Positions 18,504-27,293 of a DNA stretch of 64,000 nt are shown here, one piece after another. Source of the stretch: Gammaproteobacteria bacterium (GTDB taxonomy: Bacteria; Pseudomonadota; Gammaproteobacteria; Steroidobacterales; Steroidobacteraceae); assembly GCA_028293765.1 (NCBI GenBank), contig JAQGOG010000089.1:62001-126000 (forward strand), in the 5' to 3' direction. The stretch's first letter is position 1. Every line of letters begins with the position of its first letter. The position numbers and the translations under genes were made by a program. Under the pieces are notes generated by a model that ran no database searches, was not told the origin of the DNA, and saw only the letters and a list, made by a program, of their open reading frames with translations.

Positions 18504-19596
18504 TGCAAGCGGCTTCGAGGACGCGGTCGGCGATCGCCAGGGAGGCGGTTAGTCCCGGCGATTCGATTCCAAAGAGATTCACGACCGCGGCGACTCCATG
18601 GACATCCGATCCGTCGATGCGGAAGTCGGCGGCCGGCTCCGCAGGCGCTGAAATCTTCGGACGGATGCCGGCGTAGGCGGGCTGTAGAGCGTTGTCGGGA
18701 AGATCCGGCCAATAGGCGCGGATGGCGGCATAGAAACGCTCGGCTCGGCGTGGCTCCACGCCGTATTCGCACTGTTCGACCCATTGCACGTCCGGCCCGA
18801 ATCGCGCGCGGCCCGCGAGGTCGAGCGTGAGGTGCACGCCTAAGCCGCCGGGCTCGGGTACCGGGTACACGAGTCGCTTGAACGGTGAGCGGCCGGCCAG
18901 AGTGAAGTAGTTGCCCTTCGCGAAGTAGGGTATCGGGATGTGCTCGGCCGGGAAGCCTTCGATCAGGCGCCCTACGTGCGCAGCGTAGAGACCGGCGCTG
19001 TTGACGACGGTTCGGGCCCGAAGGGATGGCTCGTCTCCGTTTACTCCGATGACAACACCATCGGACTCGAGCCGCATGCGCGTCACGCGGCTGTCGGTTA
19101 CGAGGGTGGCGCCGCGATTCTCAGCTTGGCCCAACAGGGCCAGCATGTAAGCGTGCGAGTCGATGATGCCGGTCGTCGGAGAGTGCAGAGCGCCTTCACA
19201 GGCGAGCTGAGGCTCGAGCGTGAGCGCTTGGGCGCGAGTAAAGAATTCGAGCTCCACGCCGTTCGCGCGCGCCGCCTTCTGGATCTTCTCGAGCTCCGGC
19301 AGCTGCGCTTCCGAAGTGGCGACGATGAGCTTCCCGCAGCGCCGATAGGGAATGCCGTATTGCTCGCAGAACTCGTACAGAAGGCTGCGGCCGGCCACGC
19401 ACATCCGCGCCTTGAGAGAGCCCTGGGGGTAATAAATCCCTGCGTGGATGACCTCGCTGTTGCGCGAGCTGGTCTGCGTTCCGAAGCTGTCGGCTGCTTC
19501 GAGAATCAAGACTTCACGTCCGTGTAAAGCAAGGGCGCGTGCCACCGCAAGTCCGACGACTCCCGCACCGATGACGACCGCATCGACGTTGTCCAT
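18493..19596 (-). CDS. FAD-dependent oxidoreductase (L-2-hydroxyglutarate oxidase-like)
   Basis: 367 residues from the ATG at 19596, which directly precedes the dinucleotide-binding motif [38 protein letters not shown] is highly characteristic of the LhgO/DAO branch, and GIRPKISAP and [17 protein letters not shown] near the end are also conserved. Members oxidise L-2-hydroxyglutarate or related 2-hydroxy acids and pass electrons to the respiratory chain. It stands alone on the minus strand, tail-to-tail with cysNC. Confidence 0.85.
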   Translation of the reverse strand: MDNVDAVVIGAGVVGLAVARALALHGREVLILEAADSFGTQTSSRNSEVIHAGIYYPQGSLKARMCVAGRSLLYEFCEQYGIPYRRCGKLIVATSEAQLPELEKIQKAARANGVELEFFTRAQALTLEPQLACEGALHSPTTGIIDSHAYMLALLGQAENRGATLVTDSRVTRMRLESDGVVIGVNGDEPSLRARTVVNSAGLYAAHVGRLIEGFPAEHIPIPYFAKGNYFTLAGRSPFKRLVYPVPEPGGLGVHLTLDLAGRARFGPDVQWVEQCEYGVEPRRAERFYAAIRAYWPDLPDNALQPAYAGIRPKISAPAEPAADFRIDGSDVHGVAAVVNLFGIESPGLTASLAIADRVLEAACTSR

Positions 19597-19819
19597 GGGC
19601 AAAGTGTAGTCGGTCGACGCGCCGGGCGGTGGCGATGGTCCGCACAAAATTCGTCTCCCGCGCCGGATGCAATTGCAGGGAGCGGCTCGCGCCCGCCGAT
19701 CGTCCCGCTTATCATCCCGGCGAGCCTTGCCACCGGATGATGCGCGGCTCGCCGGCGATCATGCCGAGCGCTGCGCCATTGATCGACGCAGGCGAAAACC
19801 GAATCTGCTGGAGAATCAT

Positions 19820-21907
19820 GTGCCTGTTGTGAATTACCGCTCCGAAGCGGACGTCGTCGTTCTCGAGATCGATCATCCGCCGGTGAATGCGCTCAGCCTG
19901 GCGGTCCGCGAAGGGTTGCTGGCGGGACTCAAGCAGGCGGGCGCGGATGCGGCCGTGAAGGCCATTGTCATCGCTGGCGCGAACGGCACTTTCCCGGCGG
20001 GCGCGGACATCAACGAATTCGCGTCCGGGCTGGTGCTCAAGTCGCCGATCACCCGGGAGGTGCAGGCGCAGATGGAAGCAACTTCCAAGCCGGTGGTCGC
20101 GGCGATTGCGGGCACCGCGCTGGGCGGTGGCTTCGAGCTCGCGCTCGCGTGCCATTGGCGAATCGCCGCGAATAGCGCGAAAGTTGGGTTGCCGGAGGTG
20201 AAGCTCGGCTTGATTCCGGGCGCGGGTGGAACGCAGCGCTTTACGCGTCTCGCAGGTCCGGAGGCGGCGCTCGATGCAATTACGTCCGGCACGCATATCC
20301 TTGCATCGCGCGCGCTCGAACTCGGCCTCGTGGACGCACTGGCGGACGATGTCGTTGCGGAGGCAATCGCATTTGCGCGGCGGGCTGCGCAGGAGAACCG
20401 GCCGCTACGTATCGTGAGCGACCTGGCCGACAAGATCACCGGCGTGAAGGCCAATCTGTTTGCAGAGTTTCGCGGAAAAATCCAGGCCAAGGCGCGCGGC
20501 CAGCTCGCGCCCTTCAGAATCATCGACAGCATCCAGGCGGCCTGCACTCAACCGAAAGACGAGGCGTTCCGCATCGAGCGCGAGTTCTTTCTCGAGTGCC
20601 GTAACAGCCCGCAGCGCAAGGCGTTGGTTCACGTGTTCTTCGCCGAACGCGAGGCTCGGAAGATTCCCGATGTTCCCGCTGACGTAAAGCCCCTCCCGAT
20701 TCGCAAGGCCGTGGTCATTGGCGCCGGCACGATGGGCGGCGGGATCGCAATGAATTTCGCGAACGCGGGGATTCCAGTCGATTTGCTGGAGCTGTCACGC
20801 GAAGCGCTCGATCGCGGCCTGGGATTGATCCAGAAGAACTATGCGGGCTCGGTGACGCGCGGCAGCTTGACACAGGGGCGCGTCGACCAGGCGCTGTCGC
20901 TCATCAAGGGCATTACCGACTATGAAGCGGTCGCGGGGGCGGACATTGTCGTCGAAGCGGTGTTCGAGGACATGAAAGTGAAGCAGGAAGTATTCGGAAA
21001 GCTCGACCGGGTAGCTGCGCCGCACGCCATTCTCGCCACGAACACTTCCACTCTGGATATCGATGCGATTGCCGCGGCTACCGCGCGGCCGGAAAAGGTC
21101 GTCGGGACCCACTTCTTCAGCCCGGCGAATGTCATGAAGCTGCTCGAGAACGTGCGGGGCAAGCGCACTGCGCCGCAGACGATCGCGACAGTGATGGCGT
21201 TGGGCAAGACGCTCAGCAAGGTCGTCGTGCTCGCCGGCAACTGCGACGGGTTCATCGGCAATCGCATGTTGCAGTTCTACACGGGTGAAGCGGAATTCCT
21301 CCTCGAGGAGGGCGCGACGCCGGAGCAGATCGATCGGGTCAGCGAGGGCTTCGGCTTCGCGATGGGGCCGCTCGCCGTGCGCGATCTCGCGGGCAACGAT
21401 GTTGGTTTCATGATCCGCAAAGGCCGCAGGATTCCGGCGGACGAGCGCTGGTCGCCCATTCTGCAGCGGCTGGTGGAGCAGGGGAGGCTCGGGCAAAAGA
21501 CGGGCAAAGGCTTTTACCGGTATGAGGGCCGCACGCGCATTCCCGACCCGGAAGTGTTATCTCTCATCGAGGGCGTCTCACGCGAGCTCGGGATAAAGCG
21601 GCGCGAGATTGCGGACCAGGAGATCCTGGAGAGGCTGCTACACCCGTTGGTGAACGAGGGCGCGAAGATCGTGGACGAAGGCATAGCAATTCGGGCGAGC
21701 GACATCGATGTGGTCTATGTCAACGGCTATGGCTTCCCCGCCTACAAAGGCGGCCCGATGTATTGGGGCGAGGAGATCGGCCTGGCGAAGGTCGTCGAGA
21801 CCATGCGGCGGCTCGCGCCCAGCCATGGTACGCGCTGGCGCCCGGCTCCTTTGCTGGAGCGTCTCGCCGCATCAGGCGAGGGCTGGAGCAGTGTGAGGTC
21901 AGGCTGA
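19820..21907 (+). CDS. Bifunctional enoyl-CoA hydratase / 3-hydroxyacyl-CoA dehydrogenase (FadB/FadJ-like)
   Basis: About 695 residues from GTG 19820, selected because CTGGAG lies 7-10 bases upstream and the family sequence begins there. The ORF runs back to 19667 without homologous sequence. The N-terminal crotonase domain has AGANGTFPAGADI, TALGGGFELALACHWRIA and LGLIPGAGGTQR. The dehydrogenase half starts at VVIGAGTMGGGIAMNFANAG and has THFFSPANVMKLLE. It hydrates enoyl-CoA and oxidises the product with NAD in beta-oxidation. It is a candidate for the PaaF/PaaH-type steps missing from the paa cluster. Confidence 0.92.
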   Translation: MPVVNYRSEADVVVLEIDHPPVNALSLAVREGLLAGLKQAGADAAVKAIVIAGANGTFPAGADINEFASGLVLKSPITREVQAQMEATSKPVVAAIAGTALGGGFELALACHWRIAANSAKVGLPEVKLGLIPGAGGTQRFTRLAGPEAALDAITSGTHILASRALELGLVDALADDVVAEAIAFARRAAQENRPLRIVSDLADKITGVKANLFAEFRGKIQAKARGQLAPFRIIDSIQAACTQPKDEAFRIEREFFLECRNSPQRKALVHVFFAEREARKIPDVPADVKPLPIRKAVVIGAGTMGGGIAMNFANAGIPVDLLELSREALDRGLGLIQKNYAGSVTRGSLTQGRVDQALSLIKGITDYEAVAGADIVVEAVFEDMKVKQEVFGKLDRVAAPHAILATNTSTLDIDAIAAATARPEKVVGTHFFSPANVMKLLENVRGKRTAPQTIATVMALGKTLSKVVVLAGNCDGFIGNRMLQFYTGEAEFLLEEGATPEQIDRVSEGFGFAMGPLAVRDLAGNDVGFMIRKGRRIPADERWSPILQRLVEQGRLGQKTGKGFYRYEGRTRIPDPEVLSLIEGVSRELGIKRREIADQEILERLLHPLVNEGAKIVDEGIAIRASDIDVVYVNGYGFPAYKGGPMYWGEEIGLAKVVETMRRLAPSHGTRWRPAPLLERLAASGEGWSSVRSG

Positions 21908-22031
21908 CAGCAGCAGGCAGACGCATGAGGGGCTCTCGTTCGGCATAACCCTTGCTGCCAACCCGGTGCTGTCGCTTGAGCGGCGGATGCATGTTCCAGT
22001 AAAACGATCAACCGAAGAGGATCTCATTGCC

Positions 22032-22895
22032 ATGAAATCAACTCCAGATGCCGCCGCCGCCGGCCAGATCAAGCTAGGGGCCGATCTGACCGTGAACCGA
22101 CTCGGCTACGGAGCGATGCGCATTACTGGCCCGGGCATCTGGGGCGAGCCCGCCGACATTCCGACAGCGATTCGCGTCCTCCAGCGTGCCGTGCAGCTCG
22201 GCGTGACCTTCATCGATACCGCCGACGCGTACGGCCCCGAGGTCAGCGAAAATCTCATCGCGCGGGCGCTGTATCCATATCCCGCCGACCTCGTGATTGC
22301 GACAAAAGGCGGCCTCGTCCGGCCGGGACCCGATATCTGGAATCGCAACGCTCACCCGCAGCACTTGCGCGAGGCTTGCGAGGGAAGTTTGCGCCGTCTG
22401 CGACGTGACCGTATCGACGTCTATCAGCTGCACTCGCCCGATCCCGCCGTGCCGCTCGCCGAGTCCATCGGCGAGCTCGTGAAACTACAGAGCGAAGGCA
22501 AGATCCGGTACATCGGCATTTCCAATGTAAGCCTCGAGGAGCTCAAGCAGGCGGAGCGCCTCACCCCGATGGTGTCGGTACAGAATCGCTACAACCTCGA
22601 GGACCGGCGGTCCGATGACGTCATTACTCATTGTGAGGACAAGGCGATGGCCTTCATTCCGTGGGCGCCGCTTGGCTCCGGCCGCCACGCGACCGACTCG
22701 GGCTCGATGCGCGCGCTCGCACGGGTTGCCGATCGCCATAAGGTCACCATCGGGCAAGCCGCAATCGCCTGGCTTCTGCACCGTTCCAAGGTCATGTTGC
22801 CCATTCCAGGCACCGCATCGATTCAACACCTCGAGGAAAACATCGCGGCAGCAGCCATTCGCCTCACGCCCGAGGACATGCGTGAGCTGAATTGA
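22032..22895 (+). CDS. Aldo/keto reductase
   Basis: 287 residues from ATG 22032, preceded by GAAGAGGA. The catalytic tetrad is readable: Asp and Tyr in FIDTADAYG, Lys in VIATKGG and His in VYQLHSPDP. Late motifs IPWAPLGSG and MLPIPGTASIQHLEENIAA bind NADPH. It reduces an aldehyde or ketone in the cytosol; the real substrate is unknown. It is a lone gene between the beta-oxidation enzyme and the convergent BkdR-like regulator. Confidence 0.9.
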   Translation: MKSTPDAAAAGQIKLGADLTVNRLGYGAMRITGPGIWGEPADIPTAIRVLQRAVQLGVTFIDTADAYGPEVSENLIARALYPYPADLVIATKGGLVRPGPDIWNRNAHPQHLREACEGSLRRLRRDRIDVYQLHSPDPAVPLAESIGELVKLQSEGKIRYIGISNVSLEELKQAERLTPMVSVQNRYNLEDRRSDDVITHCEDKAMAFIPWAPLGSGRHATDSGSMRALARVADRHKVTIGQAAIAWLLHRSKVMLPIPGTASIQHLEENIAAAAIRLTPEDMRELN

Positions 22896-23013
22896 AAGTC
22901 AACACCCCGCTCGACCCTGTTGCCAACTGACCGTTGGGACGAACAGCGGCTCGAACAGCGCTGCTGCCGCGGAGTCTGCTACCGGTGGCAAGGGCCGTCG
23001 GCGAACCGCCGCA

Positions 23014-23481
23014 TTACGCAACCGGCAGGCGGGTCGTGAATTTCTTCGTGCGCAGAACGAAGCTGGTGTTGACCGACCGGACCGCGGGAAGCTGCAAAAC
23101 CTGCGTGGACAGGAAGTGTTCGTACGCCTCCATGCTGGCCGCGACGATACGCAGCAGATAGTCGTTGGCGCCGCTCATGGAGTGACATTCCAGGACCTCC
23201 GGGCGCTCGCGGATGAGCTGGTCGAACTGCCGGACTGTCTCGGGATGATGGTTTTCCAGCGAGACGAGCGCATAGGCCGAGATCGGCAGGCCGATGGCCG
23301 ACCCGTTCAGCAACGTGGCGTAGCCCGCGATGAACCCTTCCTCCTCGAGGCGCCGCAGCCGCCGCCAGCACGGGGCAGGGGACAGGCCGATCCGCTTCGC
23401 GAGCTCCTGGTTCGAGATGCGGGCGTCCGCCTGCAGGGTATCCAGGATGCGCCGATCGACCCGGTCCAGCATCTTAGGCAT
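23014..23481 (-). CDS. Lrp/AsnC-family regulator, BkdR-like
   Basis: 155 residues from ATG 23481; the frame continues far upstream (to 24243) but that part is antisense to the E1 gene. MLDRVDRRILDTLQADAR opens the winged helix-turn-helix (ISNQELAKRIGLSPAPCWRRL), followed by the RAM domain with VLECHSMSGANDYLLRIVA. It is divergent from the 2-oxoacid dehydrogenase operon, the arrangement of BkdR in pseudomonads. Two inverted repeats with the shared word GGCAAT lie between the genes and are likely operators. Confidence 0.88.
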   Translation of the reverse strand: MPKMLDRVDRRILDTLQADARISNQELAKRIGLSPAPCWRRLRRLEEEGFIAGYATLLNGSAIGLPISAYALVSLENHHPETVRQFDQLIRERPEVLECHSMSGANDYLLRIVAASMEAYEHFLSTQVLQLPAVRSVNTSFVLRTKKFTTRLPVA

Positions 23482-23498
23482 GCATCGCACTCCAAGAA

Positions 23499-23553
23499 GG
23501 CAATAACCTTGCCAAGATGACCACGAAACAGGCAATGAGAGCAAGCTCATTGC
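23499..23553. promoter_or_regulatory. Paired inverted repeats between BkdR-like regulator and E1 gene
   Basis: GGCAA-N5-TTGCC (23499-23513) and GCAATGAG-N6-CTCATTGC (23532-23553) both contain GGCAAT on the plus strand. Their starts are about 33 bp apart, close to three helical turns. They fit a pair of binding sites for the adjacent Lrp-type protein, which binds as multimers. Confidence 0.5.
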
Positions 23554-23589
23554 AGCCGCCCCAGCATAAGCTGTGCGCAAAGCCCCCTT

Positions 23590-25719
23590 ATGGAGATGTG
23601 CGCCATGGCTGCCCCCGCTGCCTCGATTTCCCGGGTCCCGGGCCATGCTCCCCGCTCGGGCCACCAGCCGGACTGGAAGCGCGTGGCCTATCTTCTGCAC
23701 GCCTCCCGCGCGCTCGACGATATCGAGGAGTCGAAGCTGCTGCCCGAGCGGAAGGTGCTCTATCAGTTCTCCGCGCGCGGCCATGATTTTGCCCAGATTC
23801 TGCTCGGCCTGAACCTGACCGACTCGCACGATGGAGTCACCGTCTATTACCGCTCCCGCCCGCTCATGCTCGCGCTCGGTGTCGGTCTCGAAGATGCCGC
23901 CGGGGGTCCCCTTGCGCGAGCTGGCTCGTTCAGCGGAGGGCGCGATATCGGGGTTGTCTTCAATATGCCCGGCAATAACGGTCCCACGGTGTTGCCGGCG
24001 TGCGGTGGGGTCGGGGCCCAATACACTCCTGCTGCCGGGTGGGCGCAGGCGATCCGTTACCGACGCGAGCAACTCGGCGACGCCGCCTACTCGCGCAGCA
24101 TCGCGGTCGTGCTGGGCGGAGATGCATCGGTCGCAACCAACGGTTTCTGGGCTGCACTGACCATGGCCACGACGCTGCAGCTGCCAATGTTGTTTTACGT
24201 CGAAGACAATGGCTTCGGCATCTCCGTAGCGTCGAAACTGCAAACGCCCGGCGGCAACATCGCCGCCAATCTGCGTTCCTTTGCCGGGCTTACGATACTC
24301 GAAGGCGACGGTACGGATCCTGGCGAAGCGGCTGAACTAACGGAGCGAGCGGTGGGGCTCGTGCGCGAGGGGCGGGTGCCGGTGCTGCTGCGTTTGACGG
24401 TTCCGCGCCTGAGCGGCCACTCCGGGCAGGACACGCAAGCGTACAAGCCGCCTGAAGTTGTCGCTCTCGAGCGGGCGCGTGATCCGTTGGGAAAATTGCA
24501 CCGCTATCTCGTGCCGGGCGTGCTCACCGAGGCCGAATGGACGCGGCTCGCTCAACAGGCGCGGGACGATGTCGAGGCCGCGATCGAACGGGCACTTGCC
24601 CGGCCGCAGCCCGACGCGCGGCAGCTGAGCCGCTATGTGTTCTCCGAAGTCGCGAGCGATGGAACTCCGGAGCCGCAGCAGCAGGGCGGCCTCATTCCGG
24701 AGGGTCATGTGTTCCCGCCTTCGAGCAGCGTGCCTCGTCCTGAGGCGACACGGATCAACATGCTCACTGCCATCCGGCGCACCCTTGATGTCGAGCTGGC
24801 CTCGAACCCCCGCATGGTCGTCTTCGGCGAAGACGTCGGCCCGAAAGGTGGCGTTCACGGCGCGACGCTGGGGTTGCAGGAGAAATACGGGCAGGAGCGA
24901 GTGTTCGATACCAGCCTTTCCGAGGAAGGCATCATCGGGCGCGCTGTTGGGATGGCGGTCGCGGGACTGCTGCCCGTCGCCGAGATTCAGTTTCGAAAGT
25001 ACGCCGATCCCGCGGCCGAGCAGCTCAACGATTGCGGGACGATGCGCTGGCGCACCCACAACCGCTTCGCCGCACCGATGGTGGTCCGAATGCCCGGCGG
25101 GTTCTTCAAATGCGGCGATCCCTGGCACAGCCAGACAAATGAAGTGGCGTGGGTTCATGGGATCGGCTGGCACGTGGCCGTTCCCGCTAATGCCGAGGAT
25201 GCAGTAGGACTGCTGCGCTCGGCGCTGCGCGGGAATGATCCGACAATATTCTTCGAGCATAGGGCGATGCTGGACGGCGCGTGGGCGCGACGTCCTTATC
25301 CTGGCGACGAATACGTCATTCCCTTTGGTCAGGCTCGGACAGTACGAGTCGGCGCCGAGCTGACAGTGGTTACGTGGGGGGCGATGGTCGAGCGCTGTGA
25401 GCAGGCCGCGGCGTCATCGGGCGTCGACGTGGAGATTCTGGACCTGCGCACCCTGTCGCCGTGGGACAAACCGGCTGTTCTCGCGTCCGTGGAAAAGACT
25501 CGCCGCTGCGTAATCGTGCACGAAGACAATCTCACCGCGGGATTTGGCGCCGAGATTGCCGCAGTGCTGGCAAAGGACGCATTCTTCAATCTCGATGCCC
25601 CGATCGAGCGACTCACCATGCCGGACATTCCCAGTCCCCACAGTCCGGTGCTGCTCGAGGCAGCCGTGCCGAGCGTAGAGCGCATCATGCGCACCATTCA
25701 ACAGACCGCGAGTGTTTGA
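23590..25719 (+). CDS. 2-oxoacid dehydrogenase E1, fused alpha and beta subunits (branched-chain type)
   Basis: 709 residues. The first half is E1-alpha: thiamine-diphosphate site GGDASVATNGFWAALTMAT ending in EDN (about residues 177-206). The second half, from about residue 387 (INMLTAIRRTLD), is E1-beta with VVFGEDVGPKGGVHGAT, DTSLSEEGIIGRAVGMAV and LRTLSPWD. In most proteobacteria these are two polypeptides; a single-chain version occurs in some. It decarboxylates a 2-oxo acid and passes the acyl group to the E2 encoded 6 bp downstream. The substrate is presumably branched-chain, though the position before paaK allows an aromatic one. ATGs at 23596 and 23605 are alternative starts. Confidence 0.92.
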   Translation: MEMCAMAAPAASISRVPGHAPRSGHQPDWKRVAYLLHASRALDDIEESKLLPERKVLYQFSARGHDFAQILLGLNLTDSHDGVTVYYRSRPLMLALGVGLEDAAGGPLARAGSFSGGRDIGVVFNMPGNNGPTVLPACGGVGAQYTPAAGWAQAIRYRREQLGDAAYSRSIAVVLGGDASVATNGFWAALTMATTLQLPMLFYVEDNGFGISVASKLQTPGGNIAANLRSFAGLTILEGDGTDPGEAAELTERAVGLVREGRVPVLLRLTVPRLSGHSGQDTQAYKPPEVVALERARDPLGKLHRYLVPGVLTEAEWTRLAQQARDDVEAAIERALARPQPDARQLSRYVFSEVASDGTPEPQQQGGLIPEGHVFPPSSSVPRPEATRINMLTAIRRTLDVELASNPRMVVFGEDVGPKGGVHGATLGLQEKYGQERVFDTSLSEEGIIGRAVGMAVAGLLPVAEIQFRKYADPAAEQLNDCGTMRWRTHNRFAAPMVVRMPGGFFKCGDPWHSQTNEVAWVHGIGWHVAVPANAEDAVGLLRSALRGNDPTIFFEHRAMLDGAWARRPYPGDEYVIPFGQARTVRVGAELTVVTWGAMVERCEQAAASSGVDVEILDLRTLSPWDKPAVLASVEKTRRCVIVHEDNLTAGFGAEIAAVLAKDAFFNLDAPIERLTMPDIPSPHSPVLLEAAVPSVERIMRTIQQTASV

Positions 25720-25725
25720 AGAACA

Positions 25726-27276
25726 ATGACGACCGCAGTGGAAATTCGCGCCCCCGCCGAGCAGACGGAGGGCACCCGATCGCAGCTTCTGCGGTGGCTC
25801 AAGAATGTCGGCGAGAGCGTCGCTGAGAACGAACCGCTGCTCGAGATCGAGACCGACAAGGTTACCGTTGAAGTCGCATCCCCGGGTTCGGGAATCCTGC
25901 GGGAGATTGTGAAGGGGGAACAGGAGGAGATCATTCCGGGCGAGTTGCTCGGGCGCATCGAGTCGAGCCGCGCGGCCGCGAGCGATGATCTCCAGGCGAA
26001 GGCCCTCCGGGGGAACGGCGCACCAGGAGGTGACGCCAGCGGTCCGCAGTCCGCGTACGCAGCGGGGCCAGCTTCCGATGCAACCGGGTTAGGCGGGTCC
26101 GGAGCCGCAGCTTCCGACATGACCGCCCCCGGTAAGTCCGGCGCCGCAGCGCCTTCCGGCATGACCGGCTCCGCTAAGTCCAGCGCCGCGGCGGCTTCCA
26201 ACATGACCGGTCGCGGCAATCCCAGCGCGGTAAGCGCCCGTTCGGCGCGCCCCGACGCGGCCTCCCAACGCGCGCCAAACCTCGATCCCGCAAGCTCGCC
26301 GGATGACACCGGCGCTGCCACTCGCCTGAGTCCTGCGGTACGCCGTCTCCTCTCCGAGAACGCCCTCGACCCAGCCGCTGTCCGCGGAACGGGCCAGGGC
26401 GGTCGGCTCACCGTCGAAGACGTCATGAGCGCGATCTCCGCAAAAGGGTCCGGCCACTCTGGAGGGGTGGCGGTCGTCACACCGGCTGCACAGACTCGGC
26501 CGGCTGCGGCAGGGTTGTCTCCCGGCAATCCCGCTCCCGCAACGTTCGCCGTTGTGTCTAATTCCGAGGTTGCCGGCAACAGTCGCCGCATCCCGCATTC
26601 CGCAGTACGCAAGCGCATCGCCGAGCACATGGTGCAGAGCCTTCTCCACGCGGCCCCGCACGTCACTACGGTTTTCGAAGCCGACATGACGGCGGTGCTT
26701 GCGCATCGCTTACAATACCGCCATGACTTCGCACGTCGCGGAGTACCGCTCACGCTCACAGCGTACTTTCTCCAGGCCGCGGTCGATGCTCTCCGCGCAG
26801 TACCGGAGGCAAACAGCCGTTGGACCGATACGGCTCTCGAAGTGTTTGAATCCATGCACATCGGCGTGGCAACGGCGTTGGAGGAGGGCGGACTGGTCGT
26901 TCCAGTACTCCGTGACGTTCAGTCGCGGGATCTCTTCGCTACCGCGCACGGCCTGAATGACCTCGTCGTCCGCGCCCGCGAGGGTCGCCTCGCCCCACCG
27001 GACGTTCGCGGGGGTACCTTCACGATCTCGAACCATGGCGTCAGCGGCAGCCTTATCGCTACCCCGATCATCATCAATCAGCCGCAGTCTGCCATTCTGG
27101 GGATCGGCAAGCTCGAAAAGCGGCCCGTCGTGGTCGCCGAGGGTGGCGAGGACCGGATCGTGATCCGGCCCCGATGCTATGTCACATTGACGATTGACCA
27201 TCGGGTGATGGACGGTCACCAGGCCAATCGGTTCCTGCAGACCTTCGTGGAACGGCTTACCCGCTGGCCCGGGTAA
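25726..27276 (+). CDS. 2-oxoacid dehydrogenase E2, dihydrolipoyl acyltransferase
   Basis: 516 residues. One lipoyl domain (1-80) with lipoyl-lysine K45 in EIETDKVTVEVASPG; an E3/E1-binding domain near residues 200-235 (SPAVRRLLSENALDPAAV); and a catalytic acyltransferase domain from about 280 ending with the active-site motif DHRVMDG. It transfers the acyl group from lipoamide to CoA in the complex with the fused E1. The linker after the lipoyl domain holds three 39-42 bp DNA repeats rich in Ala, Ser, Gly and Met. No E3 gene is in the window. The next gene, paaK, starts 17 bp downstream. Confidence 0.93.
   Translation: MTTAVEIRAPAEQTEGTRSQLLRWLKNVGESVAENEPLLEIETDKVTVEVASPGSGILREIVKGEQEEIIPGELLGRIESSRAAASDDLQAKALRGNGAPGGDASGPQSAYAAGPASDATGLGGSGAAASDMTAPGKSGAAAPSGMTGSAKSSAAAASNMTGRGNPSAVSARSARPDAASQRAPNLDPASSPDDTGAATRLSPAVRRLLSENALDPAAVRGTGQGGRLTVEDVMSAISAKGSGHSGGVAVVTPAAQTRPAAAGLSPGNPAPATFAVVSNSEVAGNSRRIPHSAVRKRIAEHMVQSLLHAAPHVTTVFEADMTAVLAHRLQYRHDFARRGVPLTLTAYFLQAAVDALRAVPEANSRWTDTALEVFESMHIGVATALEEGGLVVPVLRDVQSRDLFATAHGLNDLVVRAREGRLAPPDVRGGTFTISNHGVSGSLIATPIIINQPQSAILGIGKLEKRPVVVAEGGEDRIVIRPRCYVTLTIDHRVMDGHQANRFLQTFVERLTRWPG
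26098..26220 (+). repeat. Three imperfect 39-42 bp tandem repeats in the E2 linker
   Basis: Units 26098-26136, 26137-26178 and 26179-26220 each begin TCC-G/A-G-C/A-GCCGC and contain a CATGACCG word. They encode variants of S-G-A-A-A-(x)-S-x-M-T-x-x-x-K. The repeats stay in frame and lengthen the flexible lipoyl arm. Confidence 0.7.
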
Positions 27277-27293
27277 TGCGATGATTCGGTGCC

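Noticed and set aside
23482-24243. Upstream extension of the BkdR-like regulator
   Set aside because: The extra residues are antisense to E1; the Lrp family start is at 23481.
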